From contig NW_025064936.1 in assembly GCF_019112545.1 (NCBI RefSeq), forward strand, positions 1 through 57,371: a DNA stretch of 57,371 bases, read 5' to 3'. Below are positions 1 to 11,201 of this stretch, piece by piece. The notes under the pieces were generated by a model. The model saw only the letters and a list, made by a program, of their open reading frames with translations, did not search any database and was not told the DNA's origin. Position numbers and translations under genes: made by a program. Source of the stretch: Guyanagaster necrorhizus (taxonomy: Eukaryota > Basidiomycota > Agaricomycetes > Agaricales > Physalacriaceae). Every line of letters begins with the position of its first letter. The stretch's first letter is position 1.

Positions 1-1681
1 TATACTCTTCTGCAATAGAGTTAACCATCTCTTCAATGGTTGGAATGAGACCAAACATGCAATTTCATTGTTTCAATTCAACAAGATGGTCCTTCAACAT
101 TATCTCTGCTGTCTGGAGCTGTTGAATGGAGGCAATTTGGGTGGGAGATGTGTTCATTTTTGACTGTGACAAAGAAGCCAACTGATTGACTGCCTCCAGT
201 GCTTTACCAACATCATTCTCTGCATTCATAACAGTCATAAGAGCAGGACACCAGTCAGCATCAGCATATTGGTTTCCAAGCAGATCCTGCAATGCCTGTT
301 CGATCCCTGGAAGCATGTATTTGTCTGTTGAGGCAAAGTCATGAACAAGGTTCTATGCAGACTTGAGGAGTGAGGCATCTTGAAAATTATTGGATGGTGT
401 GGTAGACTGTGACTTGGGTGCATTGTCAGGCATTATACTGGTGTGTTTCCAGCAGTTTGCTATCGTTTCACTGCTGACATTTGCCCAAGCATCATGAGTG
501 ATAGTCATAGCTTCAAGAAGATCAAGCTTGAAGATCTCAGACTCTCCAAGATCATTGAGATCAAGTGCATGGATATACATGGCATTCTGATAATGTGCCT
601 TGAAGCAGCAGATAATATCAGCATCTAGCAGCTGAACATATGGAGTCATATTGGGCTCAAAGAACTCCAGCTTTATGTTATGAAGTGTATAAGCAATGGA
701 ATGCCCTTGAAAGTTGTCCAAGGTCAGCAGAACCTGTCATATCTTCCTCTTTATTTTTAAATCAAACATTTTCATCCACTCTGTAAATATTTTGCTCATC
801 ATCCAGGCCTTCTTGTTATTCTGATAATAGAATCCTATTACTGTTGGACTCTTTTTTTTAAAACACCATAGTTGCTTTGACTTTCTAATAAAAACAACTG
901 GCATCCACTCACTCTCATCTGCATTCACAGCAAAATACATGGTGATGTGAAACTTGTCCTGTTTCTGTTCACTCATAAGACCAGACACCAAGATACAATC
1001 TGGAATAGCAAAGATGACAAGACCAGATTCATTAATATTCTATCTGTCCTACATCACATATTTTATCATAATGCTATAAAGACACACATGTTCTTTCTCC
1101 ACTGCCACCATATCCACTGAGCCTGCTTCTCCATGCTGCCAAACCTCCTGAATCTTCCATGCCTTGCAGAATGACCTCAACCATCCCTCTCTTTTCAAAC
1201 ACTGATCCTCTGGAATATTCATCAGATTTTCAATCTGATTTCACTTCTCTATCAGCATTGCATCAGTCACAGTCTCATCTCAAAGCTGCATGTTCTGATA
1301 CCAGGATGCAACAGCATGCTCCACATCAGGTTGGGTGACAATATGAGACTTTTTGGATGATAGTGCATTAGGGTTCTCATTTGCATGCTGTTTGATTTTT
1401 GTATGAGATGCCAGTTTCCATAAAAGAGTTGATTGGGTAAAGAGCAGTACACCTTCCTTTTAGTTTGTGAAATGTGCCACAATGTCAGCATGTCAATGGG
1501 AAGGATGGTTATCAACATGTTTGAATACTATGAGCCAGTCTCCTGTTGTGAGATGTGGGCAGGAGATCTGCTTTAGAGGCTGAGCTGATGATGTGTACAT
1601 TGGGACTTTCTCCTTCTGTTTTGTATGCTTATATGGATTTCCAGGTTTAGCATGCAGTTTTTGTGTTGGTTCAGAAGGCAT
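1..1681 (-). pseudogene. Decayed pogo/Tigger-like DDE transposase, cut by window edge
   Basis: One reading frame runs from an ATG at 1681 to the window edge without a frame change but with about nine in-frame stops. In order I see an N-terminal helix-turn-helix stretch, a Tc5/CENP-B-type DNA-binding region (FCKAWKIQEVWQHGEAGSVD near 1125-1185), then the DDE_1 catalytic domain with NADESEWMPVVF, WMMSKIFTEWM, LLTLDNFQGHS and NIKLEFFEPNMTPYVQLLDA. These match the pogo/Tigger branch of Tc1/mariner. The stop between the NKKAW block and LLTLDNFQGH is TGA where the family has arginine (CGA), and the stop near 65 also reads CGA to TGA, after which coding-like residues (GLIPTIEEMVNSIAEEY) continue to base 1. 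The decay is therefore mainly CpG transition. Terminal inverted repeats are not identifiable here. Confidence 0.85.
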
Positions 1682-2879
1682 GTTTATAGAGATATAGGCT
1701 GTGTCACTTTACAATAATTTTTTTTGTGTTTGTCATAGTCTATACAAACAAATTATGTTCTTTATTGTTCTAATATATGCATAATGTCATATCAGCTTAC
1801 TATAATTTTTGATCTGACAATGCATATTCCTAACTAGAACCATATGCATTATGCGATATGCATTTCTAGCCTATTTCCCTGCTTCTCAACTGCATTCCAG
1901 CCCAATCCATATGCAAAGTCAGAATTATGCATTTCGACATCATGCATTGTGAGATAGTCAACTGTATCTGCTTCATCAATTTATAGATATAGCATCTTCT
2001 GTTTTTTACAAGTCCAACTCAAGAAGAGACAAATATTGAGTGTCCTTTGATGGCACTGGTTTCTCTGTTTTTGATTGACATTATTCTAGTGAACAATATG
2101 GGCAAAGCAAATGATTTTGATCTTTATATCTGTGACAGTACCTCCAAGCAAGGTGTGTGTACCCACACTTGTTTTTTTTTCCCAAGCTTACATATCATGT
2201 TATAGAGTACAAGGATGACTCCAAAATCATTTCTTGTTCTTTTTATGTCATCATCAAATGGCTACCTGCATCACATCCCAGCAAGGGTAAAGCCTCAATG
2301 TATATTGCTGGTGCTACAAATATCATATCATCCTCTGAACCTGTCTCCAGAAGTGGATCTACATCACATAAGAGTGCATTATTGGAAAGGACAAGGCTCT
2401 GCAAAGACCTGTGCATGATGTAGGTTTCTGTATTTATGACTTAATGCAAATGGAGAAACCCAACACCTGGACACTATACCAGTCAATAAAACTTCCAACA
2501 GCAATGTGGACAGTGTGCTAAGCACTATGGCCAAACCTATACAAAATTGTTACCCTTCAGTTCAGTATTAATGGTGCAGAAACACTCTGTACCATGCTGG
2601 TTAGTCAATGGGAACCTCCTCAAAGAAAAATGGAATCCTGATGGGCATAAGTATGAGATTGAAGTTTTCTGATAAAGACTATGATCCAAGTCTTGGAACA
2701 GTGGTTAGAGACATGCTATGACTCAGTGTGAATATCTTTATCTCAGCCTAACTATTTCCATCATCATGGTCCTCAATGATTTCATAAATGTGTGAGACAA
2801 AGAGGGAATTTTTTTTACCTCCCAAAGCACTGTCTTGTAATAGTCAGATGAACTTAAATAAAACTACACAAATATTTAC
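1682..2879. other. CpG-poor stretch without recognisable gene
   Basis: AT-rich, CpG-depleted sequence upstream of the transposase relic. Between 1780 and 1960 the palindromic hexamer ATGCAT recurs, with a few surviving CpGs. A short + strand open frame at about 2157-2423 has no family signature I recognise and is probably chance. No convincing terminal repeat of the pogo element was found. Confidence 0.5.
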
Positions 2880-3363
2880 AAAATGTTGTGTACTATGGTG
2901 GTGGAGGATACCTTAAGGTTTACAAGATGGTTGGTGACATGATTAATTGATATAACTTTCAAGTAAGTGAGTAACCTCTTCTTGTCAGGCTTAATTGACA
3001 ATTGTGCCTTGTCATTCTATAACTGTGAGACCCTGTTTCTCTTTAGATTATTTCTCATTCTGATGTTTCTACTAGAGGGGACAGATGAATATACCATCTA
3101 CAATGGGCTATTAAGCATCTTCCAATACCTGGAATAGCACAGCCCTATTCCCAATTGCCAATAATGGCATAGACCTTTTCAAACTAGTGTATCAGAAAGC
3201 CTGCAATGGTCAGAGATGCTGCCAACAGTTACATGAGTCCAGACACTTTAGCAATCTGCCTTGCCAAAGACTAAGGATGAGGTCAGTCTTTTCATCTAAT
3301 CCAACAAACATGATAACTTATCAGCTACTGAATCAAAAGATGGAGGTGTGATAATGTGGCAGG
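2880..3363 (+). pseudogene. Decayed GH18 chitinase paralogue fragment
   Basis: This piece parallels the 3' half of the intact GH18 gene 2.6 kb downstream, on the same strand. A YYGGGGYLKV stretch at about 2888-2920 matches YYPGGGYLKV. The next residues align with NLIDWYNVQ but with TGG (W) changed to TGA. Intron borders equivalent to those of the live gene follow, with a small FYN exon, then an EYT block and a block reading ANSYMSPDTLAICLAKD that parallels GSGYMTTSTLATCLQDAK. Stops and a frameshift break it, and it lies in CpG-poor sequence. The introns are kept, so it arose by DNA duplication and not by retroposition. It differs from the live gene by more than transitions, so it is an older paralogue. 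The 5' half, including the catalytic motif, was not found. Confidence 0.7.
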
Positions 3364-3418
3364 TATGTGTGACTCTTATAGACTATATCACTGGAAAATT
3401 CAATATTACACCTCAGAG

Positions 3419-3541
3419 TATTGAATTCTATAACTATTTTTTTTTTCAGATTTCAGTCTAAAATATCAGAAGATTATTTTAAACATTATTGGAATAATAC
3501 TGCAAATATTAAAAATAAATAAATAAATATAGAATTCAATA
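3419..3541. repeat. 14-bp perfect inverted repeat at a compartment border
   Basis: TATTGAATTCTATA at 3419-3432 is repeated in inverse orientation at 3528-3541, with 95 bp of very AT-rich DNA between. CpG-normal sequence starts about 15 bp further on. It could be the terminal repeat of a small non-autonomous DNA element, or a chance hairpin in AT-rich sequence. Confidence 0.4.
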
Positions 3542-3557
3542 TTTTAAACAAATTTTA

Positions 3558-4588
3558 ACGAAGGCATTGACGGCAGTATGCGCCGCGTACCCACCACACA
3601 ATGGAACACGACCAACCCAGCCGGCACCCAAGACACGCTCGCAAAGCACCTCACGGCTTCTGCCGACCGTAGATTCAAACTAATCAATTAGCCCACCACG
3701 GGGGCGCAAAGTACTGAACACACAAAAAAAATATTGATGGCAGTACCCCCACGCAGATGAGTCCTGGATTGCTACGGTCAGGGCGGAATCATCACCGGTC
3801 TGATATATGCATCTCTTCCACTACTTATTACTCCTCCAATACCCTATTTCCTATACAACCGTCTGACCAGTGAACTGGGGAAAATGCTCGTGTGATTCAC
3901 TGATCGATGACATCTATTTTTGTCCAATCCCACGTGGAGCATCTTCGGGAGACATCGCTGCTACCAACCTTCCTTTAACCATAGCGGGGCAGTCGATAAG
4001 GATATTTCTTATCTATGCAAAAGACTACCATCCGCAGCTTATCATTGTCTCTTGGCCATCGCAGGAACCGCATGGAATCACCTTTTTCAGTTTTTTTAAC
4101 TCACAGACACACAGGCGCAGACTCATTTCGCGACCATATGCGTAGCGTTGTCTCATATTACTGTAATCGTTCCTCGCGACTACTCTGCTGCCACTTGGCA
4201 TGATATCCTGGCTGAGAACAGACCGCATGGCGCCCACTTTTTACCTGTTTTCTACGCGTTCTTGCCAATTGAAAAGCTTTTAACGACGTATTTCTCCGTG
4301 CTGAGGTCAGTGCTAACGCAACTAAGCGGTAGTATTTGAAGTATCCTGGCTTGAGAGCGCCTTTTGGTTCTTTGCTCGAATTCTTCTGGGGTCCTAGCAG
4401 AGTCTGTTGCAAGTTTGATAATCTGAACTGATTTCTTTACGATTAGACATCTGGTCCATCTGAGAGTGTGCGGTACGTATTGAAGACATGACTCTAGTTC
4501 CACATCCCCTAAAATCTGAAGCTCGTGAAATCCTAATCACTGGTATATATAAGGCGTCAAAACGAACTCCTAAAAATCAACATTCAAG
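3558..4588. other. Intergenic region upstream of the GH18 gene
   Basis: CpG content becomes normal abruptly at about 3558. Several overlapping short open frames on both strands show no conserved motif. I see no convincing gene; the right end holds the GH18 promoter. Confidence 0.5.
4543..4552 (+). promoter_or_regulatory. TATA box of the GH18 gene
   Basis: GTATATATAA lies 37-46 bp before the ATG at 4589. This spacing fits a core promoter with a very short 5' leader, common in highly expressed fungal secreted-enzyme genes. Confidence 0.6.
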
Positions 4589-6179
4589 ATGGCTCTCCGC
4601 TCTTTCGTTGATTTCGCGCTATTTCTTCTTGTTGCTATTATGGCTGTTCCCGGGTTCTCCGCCCCTGTGAACGGTACAGCGTTCGCTGGACTCAGTGGAA
4701 ACGCACGGAGCATCCTAGAGCAAGCCACCCCTGGTGCACCGCATTGGGTTGTGTATGCTGATGCTTATATGTGGGGAGTTACTGGACCACCAGCAGTGTC
4801 TGAAGTTAGGGTATGGAAGACACTGTTCCATATCCAATCTTCCAAGATTGCTGACGAACGATTTCATAGGACTTCAACGTCTTGTAAATCTTTCGTTTCA
4901 GTGATCTCCCTCACGTTGCTTTGATAAATTGATTTTCAGTGCACTTTCTTTCCTTCTTTTAGAGGGGGCATGGGATAAGGCAAATTACTTCGCGTTGTAC
5001 ATGCCGGTCACTGAACGATGATTTAGGCCTACGAATGGACAACGCTTACAAGTTCGGAGAGATGTGCCATTAAATCAGAGTATGCCGCCGCTGGCATCTC
5101 ACTCATAGTGTCTGCCTTTGGTTCCACTAATGTTCCAACTACTACGGGGGCAGATCCGGTCGCGACTGCCAATACCATGGCTGCATGGGTCATTGAGTAT
5201 GACCTGGATGGCATAGATATTGATTACGAAGTATGATGTTCTTTTAACCTATGATTCTCTGTCTCTCATATGAACACTTAGGACTTTTACGCCATGAACT
5301 CAGGTACAGCCGAGGTGGGCTGCCTTACTTTGCTTCTATATCCAGGTTTTGATACGTGATAGGCCTGGTTGACGAGTTTCACCACCCAGCTGCGGGTGAA
5401 TCTTCCTCTGGGATCCTACATCATCTCTCATGCTCGTCAGTCGTTCATTCTCAGTCTAATCATGGTTGCTGAAGCGTCTCGATGCAGCTGTTGCTCCCTG
5501 GTCATTTCAATTCTTTGATGTTTGATCAGCGGCCGACTGCTAATATCTTTCTTTAGGTTCACGCCGACCTATTATCCTGGAGGCGGGTACTTGAAAGTAC
5601 ACGCGGACGTTGGAAACTTGATTGATTGGTATAACGTCCAAGTCAGTGAAATCACACCTGTGTAATCTTAGCGCTCATCTCATTCTTCTCAAGTTTTATA
5701 ACCGTAAGTCGATCGCTTGCCCTTCTTCAACTTCTTATGACCTTTGACAGAGGGAGACACTGAATACACCACCTGCAGCGGGTTACTGACTACTTCGTCT
5801 GAGACATGGCCCCAAACCTCCTTATTCCAGATCGCTAACAGTGGTGTCCCTCTTGAGAAATTAGTCATCGGAAAGCCAGCGACGGCTGGCGATGCAGGCA
5901 GTGGTTATATGACCACCTCAACTCTGGCAACTTGCTTACAGGACGCGAAGAATCAAGGATGGAGTAAGTTGTCCCATGTATTACAATTGATGAACCCTGC
6001 TGAGCGTAAAACGATTGCAGATGGCGGCGCAATGGTGTGGGAGGTAAGGCATTAATTTCGTGATGTTCTGGTCATGATATCAACTGATAACCTTTCAGTA
6101 TCCTTACGCTGGAGAATCCTGGATCACTGAGGTTAGGTCCCTTTCATGGCCTGTTCTCTATCCCCCAGTTCCTGTGTAG
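4589..6179 (+). CDS. Secreted GH18 chitinase-like glycoside hydrolase
   Basis: Family 18 hydrolases cleave chitin or related beta-1,4-GlcNAc polymers by substrate-assisted catalysis. My model has exons 4589-4810, 4870-4883, 4940-4979, 5027-5230, 5282-5314, 5363-5435, 5488-5500, 5557-5641, 5694-5703, 5751-5963, 6021-6043 and 6099-6179, giving 336 aa. Residues 1-24 are a signal peptide (hydrophobic core FALFLLVAIMAVPGF), so the product is secreted. The catalytic motif DGIDIDYE is at residues 153-160, with the last Glu as proton donor. VFALSFLL (beta strand 2), SHAPVAPWF, WYNVQFYNQG, VIGKPAT and MVWEYP match the fungal GH18 barrel in order. No chitin-binding module is seen. The intron at 4980-5026 has a GC donor (AAG|GCAAAT); without it the frame breaks. 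Several exons are tiny (10-14 nt). The final exon is the least certain. Confidence 0.88.
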
Positions 6180-7916
6180 TCTGTATGAATTTTGTTGGAT
6201 TAGCAAGCAGGAGCTCCGTCGTATCCCGCCGGCCGAGCTCAATATCCTTTTATGTCGGGATGGACAATATATACTGAATATGGACAGTCGAGCATCCTCA
6301 CCGCATTTCTGCTTACCACGGATGGTCCAGGTCCGACGACCATCGTGTTGCAGTTTTGCTCATCGCCTCGTGCTTCCAAAGCCTGCCGACTTCATCTATC
6401 ATATACGCTGGTTTATAAACCGGGGAATGGAAGCAATGAGATGGATAGCTTGTATCTCGTCCGGATGACGTTCTCAAGCCCACCAAGAAAAGGTCAAGTC
6501 AGAGATTGAACCTGTTCCGCTCTTTGTCGATAACCGAGCGGGTCGAAAAAACTGTACGAGCTGGTATGTTTCCTGTCACCTCTGATGCTATATCTTGACA
6601 GGCCGGCCATTGCTCTAGGGCGGACGTTTGTAATTTCCAAGCTTCAAGTGAGTTCGATGATTCGTAAAGGCTTCACTTCTACTACGTAACTGGAGGATAT
6701 GCCCAAAGCGTGACCAGAAAACTTGCGAGCGACTTGAAGCACAGAACAACACAGCAGTGATAAACTTGAACATCAGCACTGCTGTTCGATTGACAATGGA
6801 GAATGAAGATCTTATTCACTGTCTCCATAGCAATACAACGGCGGCAGTCCATGGTCTTCTAGCGCCAGAGACGCATTGGGGTCATGTGCATTTTAGGGCG
6901 GGTTTGACTGGCGTAATTTTCCGTTGTTCGTACCGTAGCTTTCTTTTTTTATTGTGTCTATTTGCCTACAGAACCCAGCGATACGGTTCCAGTATATTGT
7001 TTTATTTATTATAAGTCGAGTCATTATGGTCTGGCTGGCTTCCCCAGGTGTGGAACCCTCCTACAGGAACCTCAGATCTCATCTTCTTGGCGCTGTGTTC
7101 TTGTGAACAGGTTTCTCTGTTTAGATGCGTTGGCTGCCGTGCTGTTGCAATCATTTTCTGAATCAAGGAATAGAAGTCGCATGGGCGGGAGGTCTTATTA
7201 ACTTTAAATTGTATGACCGTGGTTCTGCTCTTCCTCTGCTGAAGTGGTTTACCTAGCCTCTTTTAGAAGGGAATGAGAGGTCGAGGAGACCAACCGCAAA
7301 AGTTCCAGGAGATTACAAGACAGGACACTTTCCTGGACCCGATGAACGGCTACGGCCTACACAAAGATGAACATCATGACATTGCCGAAACAATTCCCTA
7401 TCCATCCTGCTGCGGCTCTGACCCTTTTGTTAGGGCTGTAATGATAGCCTGTCTTTATGATATCTTCATTGGCGTCGTTGGTCAACGAAAGTGAAGCTTT
7501 GACCTGCCAGGGAGCAATAACGAAATACACAGGTTCCCCCTGGTTTGATCGGTGAACGCCACGAACGCCACCTCGGACCTTCTCACGACCCCTGAGGGGC
7601 CTCATCGCCAGTCAACCGAATCCAAGACGCCGACCTACGACCTCCTTCGAAAAGACCATACAATATATTCGCCTGTGATTCTAGGTGCCACTGGCACCCG
7701 ACGTCACAAAATTCATTGTTTGTTTGCAAACAAGGGCAACCATATAAAGATGCCTTGCTTGAGGCAGCCACTACATGTCTTCTCTCCCATACTTTCTTCT
7801 GATTCTTCCCCTAAAGTCTCGATAGTCCAGTCACCGTCATGCAGAAGTATGTCTATGTCTTCAACACATCGACACATTAGTGCCTTTCTGACGTTCACTA
7901 TAGCCTTCGCGTTTCC
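6180..7916. other. Intergenic, no recognisable gene
   Basis: CpG-normal sequence with several unrelated short open frames (for example 6252-6509, 6757-7014 and 7552-7980 on +). None has a domain or motif I recognise, and their composition gives no clear coding signal. The 5' exon of the following F-box gene, if it exists, should lie near 7750-7916. Confidence 0.45.
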
Positions 7917-9465
7917 GTGCAGCTACTCGAACAGACGACACGTGAGGACCATATTACGAAGCTCCCGAACGAGCTTCTAATCGAAATTTTTACCACCGCA
8001 CTATGGACCAGCGGACGGGTTGACTATCCTTTCCTCCTCTCCGTCATATGTAAAGGATGGCGCGCCTTAGCAGTTAACTATCCACCCCTGTGGACGCGCC
8101 TCTACATCACCGAATGCTCGCCAGATTATAGTCCAGCCGCTACAGCGCTCGTCCTTGACACCGACTTGGGACCCAAGGCGATCTTCCCTAGAGTGTCTTC
8201 ATTTCTCAAACGTTCATCTCATCTAGATATCGATGTATTCATTCGAATAGGATCAGCACCATTTCACGACGACGCGAGCCTCCAGCCGTCGCATATGGTC
8301 TTTACCGACAAGCACTTTCTCTGTATCTCTCGACTCCTCGTCCAGCACGCGCATCGTATCAAAAACTTTTCCGTAGACACAGGATTTTGGAGTTCCCACG
8401 TCAATGCTTTAACTGTGTTCCGTAACGTACCAATGCCCCGTCTGCAAGAGTTCGAGATCTGCCACCGATCGTAGAGCCAAATTACTTTCGAAGAAGACTT
8501 TGAGGACTTCCTACAGGAGGGGGAGATCGACGTCCTTCAGCACCCCTCAATTTCTTCAACTGAGGACCGGATTCTCTGGAACAAATACATGTACCCGGCC
8601 CTCAAAATGTTGGATTTGTCGGGTGTTCCCTTCCGTTGGCATCTCTTTTGCCCCAGAAACCTGACTAGGCTATGTCTCCGTTTCCAGCCATTTGAAGAAA
8701 GGCCTTCGGCCTCCATTTTACGAGGGATCCTGGCTGGAAGTGTCGATACCATGGAGGTTCTCGAGCTTAACGGTGTTATCTCCACAGACGAGTTTCCCAA
8801 TGACTTCGGTCTTACCAACAGAAGGCTCACTCTTCCCCGTGTCGGTCACTTCACTCTTGGGTATACAATCTCACAAGAAGTCAGACTTTTGTTGCGATAT
8901 CTTGACCTCCCGGCCATCCACGACTTGACAATTATTAACCTTGAAGCTATTTGGTGTACGGATTCCACCGACGCAATCGAGAACATTATAGACTATCTCC
9001 ACCAGATCAACACGCTCACACTCGACCGTGTTTATCATGGGGATCACCGGACAAACACTGTTCCGACGGTCACGAAGAATGAATGGCTGCACGATGAAGA
9101 CAAGCTTCCCCTCTCTCTGCGCCTTATTCGTCGGCTTACCTCGCTCAGGCACCTATACCTCTACTCGCCTTGCAGTGTGTTCATGGAATACATCAACTAC
9201 CCGATCAATCTCAATGACTTGAACGACGGGCAACTTGTAGGTCGTGCCCTAAACATGTCCGATCTAGAGACTTGGTGTCTCTCCGCATCGAGCAAGGTAC
9301 TTTGTGTTCGTCCTGGACACAGCGTGGGGATGTTGCTTCATAACCACTTGGAGTGTTGGATTGTAGATGGTGTGTATAGGGGACCTGATATGATGGAAGT
9401 GGATCTTTGGCTGTCAAGGAGCATCAAGAACGAGATTCGGGATCTCGAAACTCTGTTGCCATGGG
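7917..9465 (+). pseudogene. F-box gene, broken by one stop and truncated by an LTR
   Basis: A single frame runs across the stretch. Near the start, ITKLPNELLIEIFTTAL followed by a CKGWRALAVNYPPLW block is a typical Agaricomycete F-box, the Skp1-binding part of SCF ubiquitin ligases. Leucine-rich LRR-like sequence follows. The frame is interrupted once, by TAG at 8472-8474. The downstream part (FEEDFEDFLQEG onward) stays in the same frame, so this is a point nonsense change and not a frameshift. Splicing out a GT-AG segment around the stop (8471-8516) would shift into a closed frame, so I reject an intron there. The 3' end is replaced at 9466 by a family A LTR; the frame reads on into it to about 9605. 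No ATG lies in frame upstream before a stop at 7878, so the first exon is unresolved. Confidence 0.75.
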
Positions 9466-11201
9466 TGTTGACATGCCCTCTCCATGTTCAGGCATGTAAA
9501 ATTGCGAAAATTGCGAATACATGGACTGCATTCCAGGCCAGTAAGCATGTAACAGAAAATAGGACTAGAGCACACAGAAACCTAGCTATCATAATGATAA
9601 ACTGAAGTAACAATAAGCAGAGTGCATGGCCTAGTAACAGACTAATACCAGAGGGGTTAGGCTGCATGTGAGGTCCCAGCACTTGGCCCTAAATGTGCCA
9701 ATACTATTACAAGAGGACATGCTAAAAATAAAAAGACTATGATTGAAATATGATCAGCAAGTCTGATCACATTGATCAAAGATGCACAGCCATTGATGCA
9801 CTGATGGGACATGCCTTAGAACAGAGAACTGAGACCCAAAGAAAGGTATCTGAGTAAATGGGTATTGAATGGAGAAATAGAATGATGACAACAAAGTAAT
9901 AAGTAGAGGAATATTATCCCAGGAATGAATAGCATGCATACTTACAGTGCCTTAGTGTGCATAATACAGCAAGGGACTCTGCATCATACCAAGAAATGGC
10001 ATCTTTGGTGAGTCAGATGGAATGACTGGCTGGACACAGGGAAGCAGAACATAGCCATTGTGGCTGACTCCTGGCATGAGAGATAACCCTGGGGGTCTGG
10101 AATAGTTTACTGGTGTCAGAGATGTCACCAGAGAAATAAGAAAGTGAGCAGACCTGGTGAGGCCAGCTAGTGAAGGAACAGCAGGCACAGCCCTTGCCCA
10201 GAAGAGAATAAGTGCAGTGACTGTGATATGCATGCAAATAATACCCACAGGATCCAGCATGGAGTCCTGCACTTTGAGGATACTATAGTAGGATTGTATT
10301 AGTAAGTACCATAGTAGAGTATTTAAATATGGTATTGTATGACTGGAGAAGAAAGTTTCTGACCCCCACAGTTGTGGTGTATTGGGCACAGAAAGCCTTG
10401 CACTCTAGCTCTGGGTTTGTGTTTGTAACTTCAGGCAAGAGAATAAACTTATTATTGAATACTCTTGAGAGAGCTGTGAGAACTAAGCGAGGCATTGAAG
10501 CTCACAAAGGACTTAAGCCCAGTTTGATAAGAAGTTTTGGATTGTGCTCTAACCTGAGAATAAGAGAGCAGTGTCTGAAGGGCATCATCTTGAGTTTTTG
10601 AGGTATTCATGACATGCAGCACTACAGGTGGCAGAGGTTCAAACCCTTTGGTCAGTTGGACAGGGTTTTATTGTGTTTTGTGTCTCTGGATCACATAGGT
10701 TTGAATCCTGTGGGTCTATGATCAGTTTGGAAACTTGTGAACAGAGATCTGTGCTTTTGGTCACTTGTGGATGTGTTTGTGATTAGTTTTTGCTTAGAGC
10801 ATGAGGCCTTGAGTTGTGTATTGTGTGTGTTAGAGATTTGAGTTGATCTGAGCTGTGTTTGGAACCAATTGAGAGTTTTGAAGGAGTGTTTTGACATATT
10901 GTATCAAGTTGTAGTACCCTTTGCCTTGAGGTCTGGCAACACCAGTTGCCACCTCTTGTTTTGATAAAATGAAAAGCTTTGAGACTTAGAAAGACCTCGG
11001 ACTGTTGTAAGCATGCTATTACTGTTTGTGTGCTGTGATCTCACTAAAGAAGACAATTATATTTGTTGATTGCTACTTTTATCACATTATAATCCCCCCA
11101 TGAACTAAGAGTTTTGTGTGTGTGTTGGTGTGAGTGTGGATGGTGGATAATGCTCTGCTGTATCTGTTTTCACCTTGCACACACACAGATCCTCTTCAAT
11201 G
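9466..11201 (+). repeat. Family A long LTR-like repeat, copy 1
   Basis: This segment is closely related to 31021-32838 (same strand) and to the copies at 14046-20597 and 20598-21262 (opposite strand). Comparing copies, the consensus ends are TGTTGACATG and CTCTTCAACA, a TG...CA terminus that suggests an LTR of about 1.75 kb. Here the right end reads TTCAATG. It begins inside F-box coding sequence. The first 50 bp keep a few CpGs; the remainder is CpG-poor. No flanking duplication was found and no coding capacity is evident. Confidence 0.7.

Noticed and set aside
4811..5026. The GH18 gene seemed broken here by stops and a missing strand-2 block.
   Set aside because: Two extra small exons (4870-4883 and 4940-4979) and a GC-AG intron restore DFNVFALSFLL and the frame, so the gene is most likely intact.
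8471..8516. A GT-AG intron removing the stop in the F-box gene.
   Set aside because: Its length (46 nt) shifts the frame into closed sequence, while the unspliced frame stays coding-like on both sides of the stop.
10625..10720. RNA polymerase III B-box-like motifs (AGGTTCAAACCC, GGTTTGAATCC) suggesting a SINE or tRNA.
   Set aside because: No A box, no cloverleaf, and both lie inside the 1.75-kb family A repeat, whose copies share them.
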